Origin: Diplosphaera chodatii
Lineage: Eukaryota; Chlorophyta; Trebouxiophyceae; Prasiolales; Stichococcaceae
DNA: 64,000 bases
Reading direction: 5' to 3'
NCBI GenBank assembly: GCA_032358165.1
Contig: JAALGY010000038.1
Span: 1,736,001-1,800,000 of the forward strand
Shown here: positions 48,788-64,000 of the stretch, one piece after another
Layout: every line of letters begins with the position of its first letter
Numbering within the stretch: position 1 is the stretch's first letter
Translations under genes and position numbers: made by a program
The notes under the pieces: generated by a model
Told to the model about the DNA's origin: nothing
The model's input: the letters and a program-made list of their open reading frames with translations, nothing else
Database searches by the model: none

Positions 48788-50936
48788 ATGGCATGCAGGG
48801 GCACCCCATTCCTGCCGCTGCCGCCTCTGAGGCGGAGGCAACTAGGCATCGTGAGCAGTGAGCAAGCACAACAGGCAGCAGGCAAGCCCCTTGTAGTTGA
48901 CCACTTCAGCAAGTCCTGCAGAAGCAGGAAGGACTTGCTGCTGATGCGCTGTACTGCCAACCTAGAGCAGGCGATTGGTGCAAGATGGTCTGCTTGAGCG
49001 AGGTCAACACCTGACAGCTGCTCGGCTGAGCAATGCATCGGCTGCGCAGAGAAGAAGGCCAAAGTTGGTGGGGAGTTCGTACGACCAGACAGCAAGCTGC
49101 GCGAAGTTATCACCGCAGATGGCAGCAGCGGCCTGCCCGCAGAGGCTGGTCGCTACCACCTGTACATCGCCAACAACTGCCCATGGCGAGCGTCCTTGGG
49201 CTTGGTGTCTACATCCATATTATGCATAGCAAGCTGCAGCGCAGAAGTGCATAAGTCGTATGTGCCTGGCAAGTGCACAACTTCATGATCTTGCTGCAGG
49301 TGCCACCGTGTGGCGCTGACGCGTGCGATCCTGGGTCTTGAGGATGCAATCACCATGGACGTGCTGTTCTACCGGCGGGACCCCGATCGGGGTTGGCAGT
49401 TCAAGCCAGAGGTGTGTGGCAGCCTGTAGCAGCGTAGTGTTTGATGTGCTATCATATGTACTATTGCTCCAAAGGCGAACTGTCAGCTGACTGTCTTGAT
49501 TTTGAACACAGGAGCCGGGATGCACTCCTGACACTGCCGCCGGCGGCATCCGCTTTATCAGAGAGCTGTACGAGCGTCAGGACTCTCAGGAGAAGTCGGT
49601 GCGCAGCCCTGCACCGCCTCTTGAACACATCGCTGGTGCCACTGCCAGTCACGAACCTCATGCACCGAATGGACTGCTGGGTGACAGAGAGCATATTCTG
49701 ATCCATGGCCTAGTATCATCAGGATGTGTATGCCATTTCCTCACAGTCGGCCTGTCGACATGCAGCTCCTGGTTCGCAGGTGCCAGTGCTGTATGACAAG
49801 CAGACACAGCGCATCGTGAACAACGAGTCGGCGGACATCATGCGCATGTTGGCCACTGCCTTCAAGGTGCACCTGTTGACTCGCTTGATGTTTGCTGTGT
49901 TCCTCCCCTGGGTCGACTTGCTTGGCAAAGCTGCAGTGTGAGCAGGTTGCCAGCAAACAGCTTTGCTGCTGTGCAAGGGGGAATGATAGATGCTGCTGTC
50001 GGGACCTCAGGACCGAGACCATCAGTCCATTGTCCGCATCTGTTACAGGCACTGCAGCGGGAAGGGGCTCCAGACCTGGTGCCGGCAGCATTGGTGCCCC
50101 GCATTGATGACGTCAATGCATGGGTGCGTCTGCTGCTCTTGTCATCGCGACATGGTCAAAAGGCGTGTCGCTGAAACTGCAGCGCTTCAAGTGCCACACC
50201 TGCACCCGTTTACTTGATTGACATCTGTGCCTGCGTGCCTGCAGACATACACAGACATCAACAATGGGGCGTATCGCGCCGGGTTTGCAAGCGAGCAGGG
50301 TGCCTACGACGTGGCCTTCGATAAGTTCTTTGCGGCCCTCGACCGTGCAGAGGCCATACTGGCAGATAGCAGGTACCATAAACAGCCGAGCTGAAGGCTC
50401 ACACAAAGTGTTGAGCCTTCTTGCTGCACTTGCCAACAGCGGTATGATTGACAGTCGACTGCTGCAGAGAAAGCTGCTGAAGCTCCAAAGCTGCAAATGC
50501 ATGACAGTGATTAACAGCCGCTGGCCACATGAAAGTGTCAATGATCTGCAGGTACTTGTGTGGGGACCAGGTGACGGAAGCTGATGTGCGGTTGTTCCCC
50601 ACGCTCTTCCGGTTCGACCACGTCTACTACAACCGCTTCCTGCTGAACCGCGTCACGATCCACGACTCTTACCCCGCATTGCAGGTCCGTGCGAGGCACC
50701 GCATGCGTCGTCACCATCTGCTGCACTGTACAGCGTATGATACAACCTGGTCTTCCTTTTGCACTCGCAGCAAATCTGAGGCACCTTCACGCTTGTACAT
50801 GCAGAGGTGGCTGCAGGACCTCTGGAGCCTGCCAGGCGTGGCCGCAGCCAGCAACCTTGAACATTGTAAGCGAGGCTACTTCGGCCGCACAGGTAACAAC
50901 ATCGTGCCGCTCGGCCCGCAGCTGGAATGGCCGTGA
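48788..50936 (+). CDS. Glutathionyl-hydroquinone reductase (Xi-class GST)
   Basis: Exons: 48788..48850 (least certain), 49052..49185, 49300..49411, 49512..49598, 49780..49866, 50049..50123, 50245..50372, 50552..50684, 50805..50936; 317 codons, usual for the family. Residues include AGRYHLYIANNCPWCHRVAL with the catalytic Cys, VPVLYDKQTQRIVNNESADI, DINNGAYRAGFASEQGAYD, YLCGDQVTEADVRLFPTLFR, FDHVYYNRFLLNR and the typical end CKRGYFGRTGNN. These enzymes use glutathione to remove GSH from glutathionyl-hydroquinones, linking quinone and redox metabolism. The active-site motif is split by an intron that requires a GC donor (CCATG/GCGAGC at 49186). The short first exon could be part of a plastid presequence. 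Confidence 0.85.
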
Positions 50937-51265
50937 TCACTGCTGGGAGGGTGCTGGCACAATGAGGTTGCCAATTGGCATCCGTGTAATTTGTACAACT
51001 CGATGCAGTTTGCTGACATGCTGTTAGTGCTTGCTTGTGCACTGAGTCACTGACAACGACCATAGTTGGTATCATGTAAGAGGACCAAATGTTGGTTGCC
51101 CCGCTTGCTTCAATGCTGAACTGAAGTCAGGGCCCTGCGGCGCTGCGCCTCCGTGGTGCCACCAGCCATCTCCGCCTCCTGCCTAACAGGGCCAACCCAT
51201 TTACCGATGTGCTCGATCCAGCCTTGCAGCAGGCTGCCCCAGCCATGCTGCCTCTGCACCGAGCA
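50937..51265. other. Intergenic, convergent
   Basis: This is the 3' flank of the GST gene (+) and CDKC (-). TGTAA at 50985-50989, 49 nt after the GST stop, is a good candidate poly(A) signal. Nothing else seen. Confidence 0.4.
50985..50989 (+). terminator. Candidate poly(A) signal TGTAA
   Basis: 49 nt past the stop of the glutathionyl-hydroquinone reductase gene. Confidence 0.35.
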
Positions 51266-55635
<4,370 letters not shown>

Positions 55636-56273
55636 GACTGCGGGCGTCTGGAGCATCGGCTAAAGGGCGTGATGGGCAGAGCTTATGAGCAGAGCCTCCT
55701 GCTGCTGCTTCCGCAGGCGCTGCCAGCCGCGCTGCTTTATCGGTTCATACTGCTGTGCTGCAAGCCGGTCACGAGCCAGCTGCTATCGTGCACGTCACTC
55801 TAGCGGACCCTTGAGCCGCCTGTCGCTGACAGCGCTGGCCAAGGTGGGGATGCTGCTCTCGAAGCTGATGTCTAGAACATCGATATGCTGCCTCAAGCTA
55901 TCTGTCGACTGCCGCGCACACTGGCTGGACCTCGCTGGAGCTTCTATCGGAACGCTAAGCAAGAACGCATTATGAGGCATCGGCCTGGCGGGTCAGGCGA
56001 CAACATATGGGACAGGAGAACGAAAGGCAGGAACATTCCTGAAAGGCTGCCTTCTCGGCACAGCCCCATTAATTTGCCAACCTCCTCTGCAGTGTTGCAC
56101 CTTACATAGGGCATACCAGAGGCGGCTCTGGTTATAGCCGGTTGTCCAGCATGGCTGATATGTCAGCAGTTTGCAAGTCATGCCACACGCGGCATGGTGA
56201 CTAGCTGCTGCTGTGCACGATGCAGGGCTCGAAACAATGCCTCGACGCTACCCGTCACCCAAGTTTCTGCTGG
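55636..56273. other. Intergenic between TIM44 and CDKC
   Basis: Both genes are on the minus strand. TTACA at 56102-56106 (TGTAA on the minus strand) lies about 170 nt after the TIM44 stop. The right part must contain the TIM44 3' UTR and the left part the CDKC promoter. No other gene seen. Confidence 0.4.
56102..56106 (-). terminator. Candidate poly(A) signal TGTAA
   Basis: Minus-strand TGTAA about 170 nt past the TIM44 stop. Confidence 0.35.
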
Positions 56274-58684
56274 TCATGATACCAGCTGCATCATGCCCTG
56301 CACCAGCATCTCCCGCAGCTGCCACCGCGGCGGATACAGCTTGCCGTCAGTCCCAACGAATCCGGCGGCCTCCTGCTGCAGTGCCCAGAAGTAGAACACG
56401 CGCGTCACCTCGTCCGGCGCACCCTCAGTCACATTGCCGAACTTGTCGCGTGTGCAATTGATCTGCAGCGGCAAATGTATGCGGGGTAAGATGCCGTCAC
56501 TAAATGATCAGACGTGGTTGCTAGCAATATGTGATAGCTGCAAGACATTGGGCGGCACCACCATAGCAGCACCGCTGCTGCACAGTCAACTCACCTGCTG
56601 GCAGTTGAATTGCACCACGACAACAGGGTCCTCCTCCAGGAACTTGATGTCAGCCAGCTCCACATCGCTGATGTCCAGCAGCGTGGGGTCCGAGAACATG
56701 CCCTGCAAAGCAAGCAAGGTGGCCACTGCATTGCCTCCAACACCTGATGCTGCTCACACATGTCTCCGAGATCCAGAGCCACAGCCACCAATAGCAGTGG
56801 TGCACACCTGGGCCTGTTGCGCGCGAATGATGGCCGTCAGGCGCTCCACCATCTCAGGCGAACAGTGCTCCTGCAGCAGAGGCACCACACCACACATCAC
56901 ACCCAGCAGCTGCACCTTGGCCGATGCTCAGTGGTTCCCATTGCTGGCCCAATGCATGTTACTAACGGGTAGATGCGCACTGCCCCAACAGATGCTGTGA
57001 CAAGCACCTTGAGCACATCGATCTCGCCCTCCAGGTATGCACGGATGATGGTGGGCACATCCGCCTTGATCTGCCGCAGGAAGGCGGGCATGTCGAAAGC
57101 GGGGTCGCGCACGCCAATCTCACGGTATGCCCGCGCCATCTCGGTCTCGGTGAAGACCGAGTCTGACATATCCTGGATGAACGCAGCAAAGGGAAAAGTG
57201 GCTTCTATCAGACCGTGGTGGACAAATGCGATGTGGGCAACCCTGCCGCCAGTCGCTGCAACATCACAATGTGCCTAGCTGCAGCCGCATAGCTGCGGTC
57301 CATCACTCAGCGACGGTCGAGCTCCGAGGACGCCCACCTGGATGCGGTGCACGAGGGGCGAGTCCGATGTCTCCCATCGCTCACGCAGGTCCTCGGCGGC
57401 ATCGCGGCCGCGAGCTGCCGCTGAGCTGCCTGCTGAGCTGAGGCGCCTGAACAGCGGGTGGGTGGCATAGCGACCCGCAAATGTGTTCCAACGCTTCCTC
57501 CAGGCGCTGCGCAGCAGAAAGCATCCATGTCTGTGCGCTCCCTCTGGTATACAAGACTCGGGCCATGTTTATGTCATCAATACTCATCAGTCTGCAAACG
57601 CCTTGCACACGACTTCGTGTCCACCCAACCACCTGTTGCTCCTCACCTCTCTGGCTGCTCGACGATGAGGATTTCCGAGGGGCTGCCTCCCTCTGCAGCT
57701 GACCTGCGCAGCGTGTCAGCGCGCCGCTTTGTCGCAGACGTCGTGTCTGCAGGCAGCATGCAAGCCTCAGAACGCATAATCACAGGTCGAAGACCAGCCA
57801 GGAGCCAACAATCAATCCCGTCATCAGGCATACAGTGCAAGGCAGCCAGCATAGATCGGTCCTGGTGTATGCTGCGGCACCTGGTGAGGGGGAGATGGCC
57901 TCTGTCACTTCCTGCCAAACAACACCAAATGCTTGCCGTCCCCGTGCGACCCAGCTACTACGCTGTCCCCTGGCCTGCTCTGATGATGCACCGGCGGCGC
58001 CGCCATCCGCATGCCCAGCTTTGGCATCCTCCCCAAAGGCGCCGCCCGCCGATGCACCATCAGAGGCACTGCTGCTGGAATCTGCCCCTCTGGTGTCTGC
58101 TGTGGATGCGCCAGCAGCCCCCGCGGAGTGCTGCTGCTGCCCCTGCTGTTGGCCCTCCTGCTGGGTGTGGCCACTGGCCCCAGGGCTGCCGCCCGGCTGC
58201 TGCTGCCCCTTCTCGGCGACAGCCTGCTGTGTCTGGGAGCTCGGCGAGCCCTGCTGCTGGTTTGCAAGGTGCTCCAGCACCTCCTGAGCCTGCTGCGCCC
58301 CGGCTGCTGCTCTGTGATCGCAGCAGCACCAAACACTTGAGCATTGGCAGATGCTGCAGAGCGTGCTGCAAACAAATTCCCGCACAGCAGACACATGCGC
58401 CAACAATGGCACGCCACTCACTGCTGCCTGAGGCTGCCAGCGGTGTCCCTGAGCTTGTTGATTTGGTCCTTGAGTTCTGGGTTGCTGCAGGTTCAGGAAA
58501 CAGCATGGTCGCGCATGCTTCTGCATGGACTGCGACCCGACTGTCGACGATGCAGAGGTGTCAGCTCCATGCTGTAGCATCTGAATACGCCCACCTTTCC
58601 ACCTGCTGCTTCAGCTTGGACGTGATATCACTGAAGACACTCTGGTGGCGCAGCTGCTGCGCTGAGGCGCTCGCAATGCGGGTC
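56274..58684 (-). CDS. TIM44: Mitochondrial import motor subunit TIM44 (first exon not found)
   Basis: Exons in gene order: 58684..58595, 58484..58422, 58311..57881, 57746..57647, 57506..57338, 57172..57008, 56870..56808, 56702..56595, 56462..56274. The first exon shown begins in phase 2 with TRIASASAQQLRHQSVFSDI, so a short exon with the start codon lies upstream of 58684. Features: coiled N-terminal part (LKDQINKLRDTAGSLRQQ), a low-complexity Gln/Ser/Gly region, FGVVWQEVTEAISPSPG, DLRERWETSDSPLVHRIQ, the Tim44 domain (RAYREIGVRDPAFDMPAFLR, ERLTAIIRAQ) and the end FGNVTEGAPDEVTRVFYFWA, WQLREMLVQGMMQLV. TIM44 tethers mtHsp70 to the TIM23 channel on the matrix side. The family match is strong. 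Confidence 0.9.
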
Positions 58685-59390
58685 CTGAGATGCTGCAGTC
58701 ATGAAAAGAACATATAGACATGTATTCAGATTCCTGACCATCTTGCTGCTTTGTGCGTCGCTGCATCAAAGTACTGTCACGAGTCGCTTCATGCACATGA
58801 GACCTGTCATGATGTGGACGCATCAACCGATGCTTGCCGGCTATTGACAGCCGCGGATGCATGTCGTGCACAGCAGCTGACGCACCTGACTGCACCGAAG
58901 CAACACCGTTCCCATAGCTCGTGGCGGTCAGGTTCCACAGTTCTGTTGAGCAGCCAGCGGATGCTTGCTGGCTGCAGCACTGACAATAACAGCGAGAACC
59001 GACGCCTACACCAGGCACGCTTGGAAGCCTCGTCCTACTATGTACCTTCATGCATGATGCAACAGACATGTTTGACAACTGCGTGCGATGCCTCAGGCGC
59101 CAGGCATGGCCTAAGCTACATCACCTAATCGTCCTAGAGTCGTTAGCTCGGTCAACTTCATAGAGAGCGAGCGCAGCAACGCGAGAGTTTCAGCCGTGTG
59201 ACCGCCTCGATACGCTTACATATCTGGAATGCGGTCGATTGCCGCCAGTTGCTCGGTGGTAGATCCTGACCAGCGGCTTGTATGTGAAAACAGTACAACA
59301 CAGCACATGTTTCGCTGGACTGCGGGCCTAGTCGTCATAAGTTCTGCAGCTGAACAGCCTTGGTAAGCGTTTACACATCATTAGCGCTAA
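58685..59390. promoter_or_regulatory. Head-to-head intergenic region
   Basis: It must hold the missing first exons and promoters of TIM44 (-) and the DHHC gene (+). ATG candidates with adjacent GT exist (for example minus strand near 59055, plus strand at 59309), but none joins in phase, so I leave them open. Confidence 0.35.
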
Positions 59391-61275
59391 TTTGGGAGCT
59401 TGTTCGGCACGGTTCTGCGGCTACGCAAGGCGGCACCATGCGGCGGCGTGAGCAAACGGCGCCATGGCTTTGAGTGGCCTCCAAACCGGCATCAGGTGCT
59501 CACGTTGCAAGTCATGCAAGTGTAAAAAAAGGCACGAGTTGATCCATTTGATGACAGTGTTGTCCTCGAGCACAGGTCGCAGCTTATGTAGTTATAGCGG
59601 GATTGGCCGCGCTATTTCATGGATTGCTTGCGCCTGCCATCATTCCAAGCGATCTGAGGGCCATCCTTGAGGCTTCCTTTGCGTCTTTGACAGCTGCCGT
59701 CGTCACCTTTGTCATCTTAGCGACGTACGTATGTGCTGTGAAGCGCGTTAGCCAGAGCATGCAGCATGTTGGTGACAACAAAGGAGGTGCATGTTTGCCT
59801 GCAGGTGGACAGATGCATGTGACAAGGGTGAAACATGTCCTGCTCCAGGCAGTCCGGTATTCCACTGTCCGTACTGCCAGGTGGCTCACACTCGCACAAA
59901 CGCTGTGCAGATTGGGAATGGCACACGCCAAGACATGTGTGAACAGATGCGGACGCATGCAATGCCAAACATGAGCACGAGTGACTGCTTGTTGCAGTTG
60001 TTGGTGAAGCAAAAGACGAAGCACTGCAAGCGGTGTGACAAGTGTGTGGAGCGCTTTGATCACCATTGCATCTGGTACGCTTGTTGCTTAGTTGCGAACA
60101 CCTACGAAAGCTGTTTGAATTTGAGTAATAACACGTGTGCCAGCACAACTTGGACGTAGTAAAATCCCCCTGCAATGTCAATGGACAATCGTAGTTGACA
60201 TCTAACACAGCTGCACTTGGCTAAGGCTGAATAACTGCATTGGCGGTCGCAATTACTGGATGTTTTGCGGCCTGCTGGCGTGTGCACAAGCAGCGGCGCT
60301 GCTGCAGACAGGGGTGGGCGTCTACATCCTCATCCGCAGCTTGACGGCAGCCGACGCAACGGCAGCAAACCTGCACACACATTTCAGCGGCCAGATTGGG
60401 CTGCTGGGGCTGCGCATCATAGCAGGTGAGGCGATACTGGTAATGCTATTCCGACGATGGACCATTGTCTCGGCGCTATGACTGTTAGGTAGCATCACTG
60501 CAGGTGTGGACATCGGAGCAGCTGGTCTTCTGTCATTGGGGCTTGCTGAGCTGTCATTCTTCCACATATATCTTGCCGCTCGGCGCATCACCACCTATGA
60601 CTACATTGTTGCCCAGGTGCCACATTCTCAACAACTGCATCACCGGACTGCACTGCAGCATGCTCACAAGCACCCGTTGGAGGTGGGGAACTCCCTCCTT
60701 CACGCACAGGACATTCATGGTGGGGAGGTGACTTGTTCACCATTGATTCAATGACTTTGCAGCGTTCACTATCGCCGTCACGACGGTGTGGCAGCGCCCT
60801 GGATGCAGCAGCGCTCGCACATGCGCAGGCGGCCCGGGCATGTGCTCGTCGCCGGCAGCAGGTGCGCACCCCTGTACAAGTGCGCACAGTCCAGCAGACC
60901 ATCAAAATGTAGACAGACATCCACGACCTCTTAATGCCAGCATGTGAGTCTGTCAACTCATGTCTACCTAGGCAGTCGGTGCGCGGCACCATGCAACCGT
61001 CAGCAGCTGGCAGCTCAGCTGCAGCTTCTGTCTGCTCGACCCAACATCATGATGCTGCACAGGGGCTGTGCGCACCTCCAAGCAGGGCTGCGAGGGTGCG
61101 GCCGCTGTGGCCATCGGACACGCAGCATGGCGGCCCCATCCAGCAGAAGGATGGTGGCATGACTCCAGAGGAGGCAGAGGAAGCGCCGCCAGAGGGCGCG
61201 GGAGGCTGCCACAGGGCGGTGCATGCTGTGTTCTTTGCCCCATGGAAGGTGGTGCCGCTGCCAGTCAACGGCTGA
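59391..61275 (+). CDS. DHHC-type protein S-acyltransferase (start not found)
   Basis: Exons: (open from 59391)..59495, 59576..59724, 59805..59880, 59998..60074, 60226..60425, 60504..60616, 60763..60861, 60976..61275; phases agree. The first exon ends RRHGFEWPPNRHQ, like the R.NGW.WPPHPLQ segment before membrane span 1 in ZDHHC1/11-type enzymes, but has no in-frame ATG. Then AAYVVIAGLAALFHGLLAP (span 1), a second span, the Cys-rich domain KTKHCKRCDKCVERFDHHC and WLNNCIGGRNY with the active DHHC intact, two more spans, and TTYDYIVAQ in place of the TTxE motif. A Ser/Ala-rich tail ends in PLPVNG. It attaches palmitate to cysteines of membrane-associated proteins at the Golgi, plasma membrane or vacuole. 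Confidence 0.88.
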
Positions 61276-61447
61276 CGAGGGTAGCTGAGTAGCAACGACA
61301 TCAGGCACACCCGAGGCAGGCTTGGCAGGATGCACGGCGGCACACTAACACCACTCAGACGGTGCTCAAGATCAGCAGCACAACCCCATTGTTCACATGC
61401 AACCTCCACTCGGGCGCAGTCTACTCAAAACAGGCTGATGCACAGGC
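61276..61447. other. Short convergent intergenic
   Basis: Only 172 bp separate the stops of the DHHC gene (+) and the SNARE (-), so their 3' UTRs probably overlap. Confidence 0.5.
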
Positions 61448-63054
61448 TCATGAGAATGCGATAACGATCAGCACGGCCAGCACGAGGACAAGGAACAGGA
61501 TGATGCACATCTGGCCCTTCATGCCAGCCTTTGCCAGCACATGGTTTATCCGCTTCTGGGCTGCCGCTAGCCGTGCTGATGTCCCTTCTACATCCTCATC
61601 GAGCTCATCCAGCATCGTGCCCTGCACAAGTACGTCATGCCATCAGTCACATTCACGGTTAACACATTCGTCAGCAGCTGCAAGCCCCGGTGATGGTCGT
61701 GCTCTGCCTGTCATGAATCAGACTTGCCACCCCACGCTGCACAGTGCATGGCGTGCCTCAGACTACATGTTCGGGTACGCACACACGACATAGCTGCCTA
61801 GCCAGCTTGCATGACAGTATTCGCTCACCTGTTGATTGAGCTCCTCGTGGATGGTGAGACCTAGGTGGCCAATGCGTGTGACGCTTTCGCCCAGCTGATC
61901 CAAGTCCTCGTCCTGCTGCCTGTGACACCAAGGGAGGTGTTGTGGCAAGGTCGAAGCCTAGCCTCATTGCCTGTCTATCAGACCCGCGACTGCACCTCCA
62001 CGACCGATGCAGCCCCTCAAGTGTAGCGCCTCGCTAGGAAGGGTACATCGTGTTGGCTATGCATCATCAGGGTTGCAATTTGTCTCGGCTGACGTCACCT
62101 CGTTGGGAAATGCATAGCACAGGAGCTCAGGAGCATGGCCAGCAAGCCGCCCAAATGCCGCTGCTGTTGGGATTCACAGCTGTCTGTGATTGATCTGCTA
62201 TGAACCCGAGTGTGGCGAACAGGTTGCACTGCTGGAGGGCTGACAGCGCAGCTCACCAAGCATTTCGAGTCACCTGACGATCTGCTGCTGGTTGTCCAGC
62301 TCGCTGCCGATGAAGCGCTCGTTCTCCTCGTTGATGGCGCGGTTCAGCTTGCGCGTCGGCGAGGGCGGCACATCCCGCTGCGGCGCCCTCAGGGCTGCCT
62401 GTATCCGGTCGACCTGCGCATGTTGGTATGGATCTGATGCTCGAGCCCTGTTGCATTGGGCAGGATCTCTAAATCCTCATCTCTGCAGTGCACCTCCTGG
62501 CAACAGGCATAATTCCAGGTGGGCACGAACACTGGGGCATCTGCCAAGCTCATCCACCCACGGTGCAGGAGATGTTCATAACACGGGCGCACCTCCCGCT
62601 TGGTCTGCATGATCCACTTTCGCCGCGCCATGATGTCGGCCTGCGTGAGCCCAAATTTGGCTGTGTTCTTCTCTGCCACGTCCACGGCCTTCGACAGTTC
62701 CTCCACCTGCAACACATGAGCAAGGGTCGCTTTGCTACATGCTTTACGCCAGTATCGCCCGCCAACCTCTTGTCAGCAGGTACAGCTGTCTGCAGGACGG
62801 GCTCTGCTCCGCTGTGCTGTGCTGCGCGTGTGCACAGGGTGTTGCAGCAGCTCGCTACCGATGCGCCACCAAAACGCCCTCACCTGCCAGGCCATGCTTT
62901 TGCACTCGTCCTCTATGCCGCCGGCGAGCTCCGCACGCTTTGCAGGGCTTGCTTTGCTGCCCTGCCATTGCCCGAAGTCCGTCTGCGCCCGGTCCAGGCT
63001 GTCCTGAATGTCTGCTTTGACCAGCTCGAAAGGGTCCGGCCCGGCGCCCGGCAT
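61448..63054 (-). CDS. Qc-SNARE, SYP61/syntaxin-6 type
   Basis: Five exons in gene order: 63054..62884, 62706..62593, 62413..62274, 61919..61829, 61621..61448; 230 codons including the stop. The start MPGAGPDPFELVKADIQDSL leads into the N-terminal syntaxin-6 three-helix domain (ELSKAVDVAEKNTAKFGLTQ, RRKWIMQTKRE). A linker (INEENERFIGSELDNQQQ) precedes the SNARE helix (QDEDLDQLGESVTRIGHLGL, EELNQQGTMLDELDEDVEGT) and a C-terminal tail anchor (CIILFLVLVLAVLIVIAFS). It is expected to work in fusion at the trans-Golgi network and endosomes with Qa and Qb partners. A longer N-terminus from 63081 is open in frame. Confidence 0.92.
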
Positions 63055-63706
63055 GGCGACGCTGCACACCGCTGCCAGCACGCTGTGTATCTCAGCTGCC
63101 TCAGGCCCTCCGGCTGCAATCTTCTACACACATTTCTGGTTGCAGGGGCTCATCCACTTCGATGTTACAAGACGTTCAGCAGAGTCCGAGCTGCTGGTGG
63201 CGCTTTGATGCCAGACTACGACAAAGCGCCAACGTCAATCTGCTACACACCCAGAAACTGCTTTTGTGGTGACCCGTCTATGACGTGACTACTGACGGTG
63301 CACGCAACTTCAAACTCAGCACTGTTGTGCCAGGTGTACTATTGGAAACTGGAAACTGGTGTTCAGATGGATCTGCAGAGGATCCAACAAGGGACAGACT
63401 GCCAGAATGCTCGCGAATGGCAACCCCTTCAAGTGCGCTCCTCACAGCAGTTGCCTACAGTGGACCAATGGCGTAGGGCATACATATGTGCGCGAAACCT
63501 GTGCGCGCTGAAGAGTCTCTGCTCAGCCTGGAGAGCTAGTCATGCTGGGTCATACTAGCTGGGACCATTCTTCTTGGAGCTCAGCTAGTCCCGTGCCTGT
63601 ATGGAACGAGAAGGTGCAGTAACACCGGCAATAGTTGCGTCGTTGCTGTCGGAAGCAACACCTGCAGTGCTTCATTTGGTTCTGTGACATTTCAAGAGAG
63701 CTCGTG
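63055..63706. promoter_or_regulatory. Head-to-head intergenic region
   Basis: It separates the SNARE (-) from the hydrolase start (+). No coding or repeat signal recognised. Confidence 0.4.
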
Positions 63707-63969
63707 ATGCCGATGAGGATCTCAAAGCCAGCTTTAGTGGTGGTGGACATGTGAGTGCATGCAAGGTGCAGCGGATGCGATGACCCTGGCTAAGGCTACT
63801 TCACCGATACAGAATCGCAGATATGGTCGATTCCTACTACAAAGAGCTTTGGGTCGTTTTCGCAGGCAGGAGCACTTTCGGCAGACTGCTGAGGGCATTG
63901 TGCCGCAAGTGAACGGCGCAATTGCATTGGCCAGGAGGCTAGACCTGCCGATCTACTACTCCCAACATG
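63707..63969 (+). CDS. Isochorismatase-fold hydrolase, 5' part
   Basis: Exon 1 is 63707..63750 (MPMRISKPALVVVDI, the last codon split), exon 2 63821..63969, whose probable donor is at 63970; the gene continues past the window. ALVVVD at the end of the first strand carries the catalytic-triad Asp position, and IVPQVNGAIALARRLDLPIY then YYSQHG matches the family pattern 'I.P.I..L...AR..G.PV.YT.H'. The Lys and Cys of the triad would lie in missing exons. The sequence between (YGRFLLQRALGRFRRQEHFR) is unusual for the family. Substrate unknown; most such proteins are uncharacterised amidases or nicotinamidase relatives. Confidence 0.6.
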
Positions 63970-64000
63970 GTCAGAAGTGTTAAACATCCCAATGATAGTG

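Noticed and set aside
57458..58717. Long + strand open frame of 419 codons
   Set aside because: Antisense to TIM44 exons; the Tim44 match is on the other strand.

Overview
The window is nuclear DNA of a green alga, most likely a Chlorella-like trebouxiophyte (the lineage is inferred from gene content; no marker gene is present). Genes are packed about 0.2-0.9 kb apart and cut by many short introns (mostly 70-300 bp, donors usually GTGAGC/GTGCGC-like, acceptors usually GCAG). Several products are typical of plant plastids: CYP38, a WCRKC thioredoxin, a PAP/fibrillin and an organelle-type RNA helicase. I rebuilt exon chains by hand, requiring intron phases to agree. Most models close to a whole number of codons.

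Layout: 1-2.6 kb, end of an O-fucosyltransferase-like gene (+). 3.2-5.6 kb, unrecognised low-complexity protein (-). 6.4-8.6 kb, conserved protein of unknown function (-). 9.0-12.1 kb, DGAT2-type acyltransferase (+). 12.8-16.4 kb, NSUN6-like RNA m5C methyltransferase (-). 17.4-17.9 kb, weak small gene (+). 18.6-19.1 kb, small single-membrane-span protein (-). 19.7-21.0 kb, intronless CYP38 thylakoid cyclophilin (+). 21.5-22.8 kb, WCRKC thioredoxin (-). 23.2-25.7 kb, Elongator subunit ELP4 (+).

26.3-38.2 kb is the most unusual part: three LEA-like genes, interrupted only by a 126-residue conserved protein. All three proteins appear routed to membranes or the secretory pathway: one has an N-terminal membrane anchor and two have signal peptides. 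The central 17-exon gene ends in HQEL, which resembles an ER-retrieval signal, and contains a duplicated exon block in which one 98-nt exon pair is identical while its neighbours have diverged.

39.1-42.4 kb, DEAD-box-family helicase with a DEVD motif (-). 42.6-44.0 kb, PAP/fibrillin (+). 44.4-46.6 kb, aldo-keto reductase (+). 47.3-50.9 kb, tandem pair of Xi-class glutathione transferases / glutathionyl-hydroquinone reductases (+), the first lacking the catalytic cysteine. 51.3-55.6 kb, CDKC kinase (-). 56.3-58.7 kb, TIM44 (-). 59.4-61.3 kb, DHHC palmitoyltransferase (+). 61.4-63.1 kb, SYP61-type Qc-SNARE (-). 63.7 kb to the end, start of an isochorismatase-fold hydrolase (+).

Most genes are unrelated housekeeping neighbours. 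Many are head-to-head with 0.26-0.7 kb between starts. The functional clusters I can defend are the LEA locus and the GST pair. At least five GC-AG introns are needed to keep conserved frames open.
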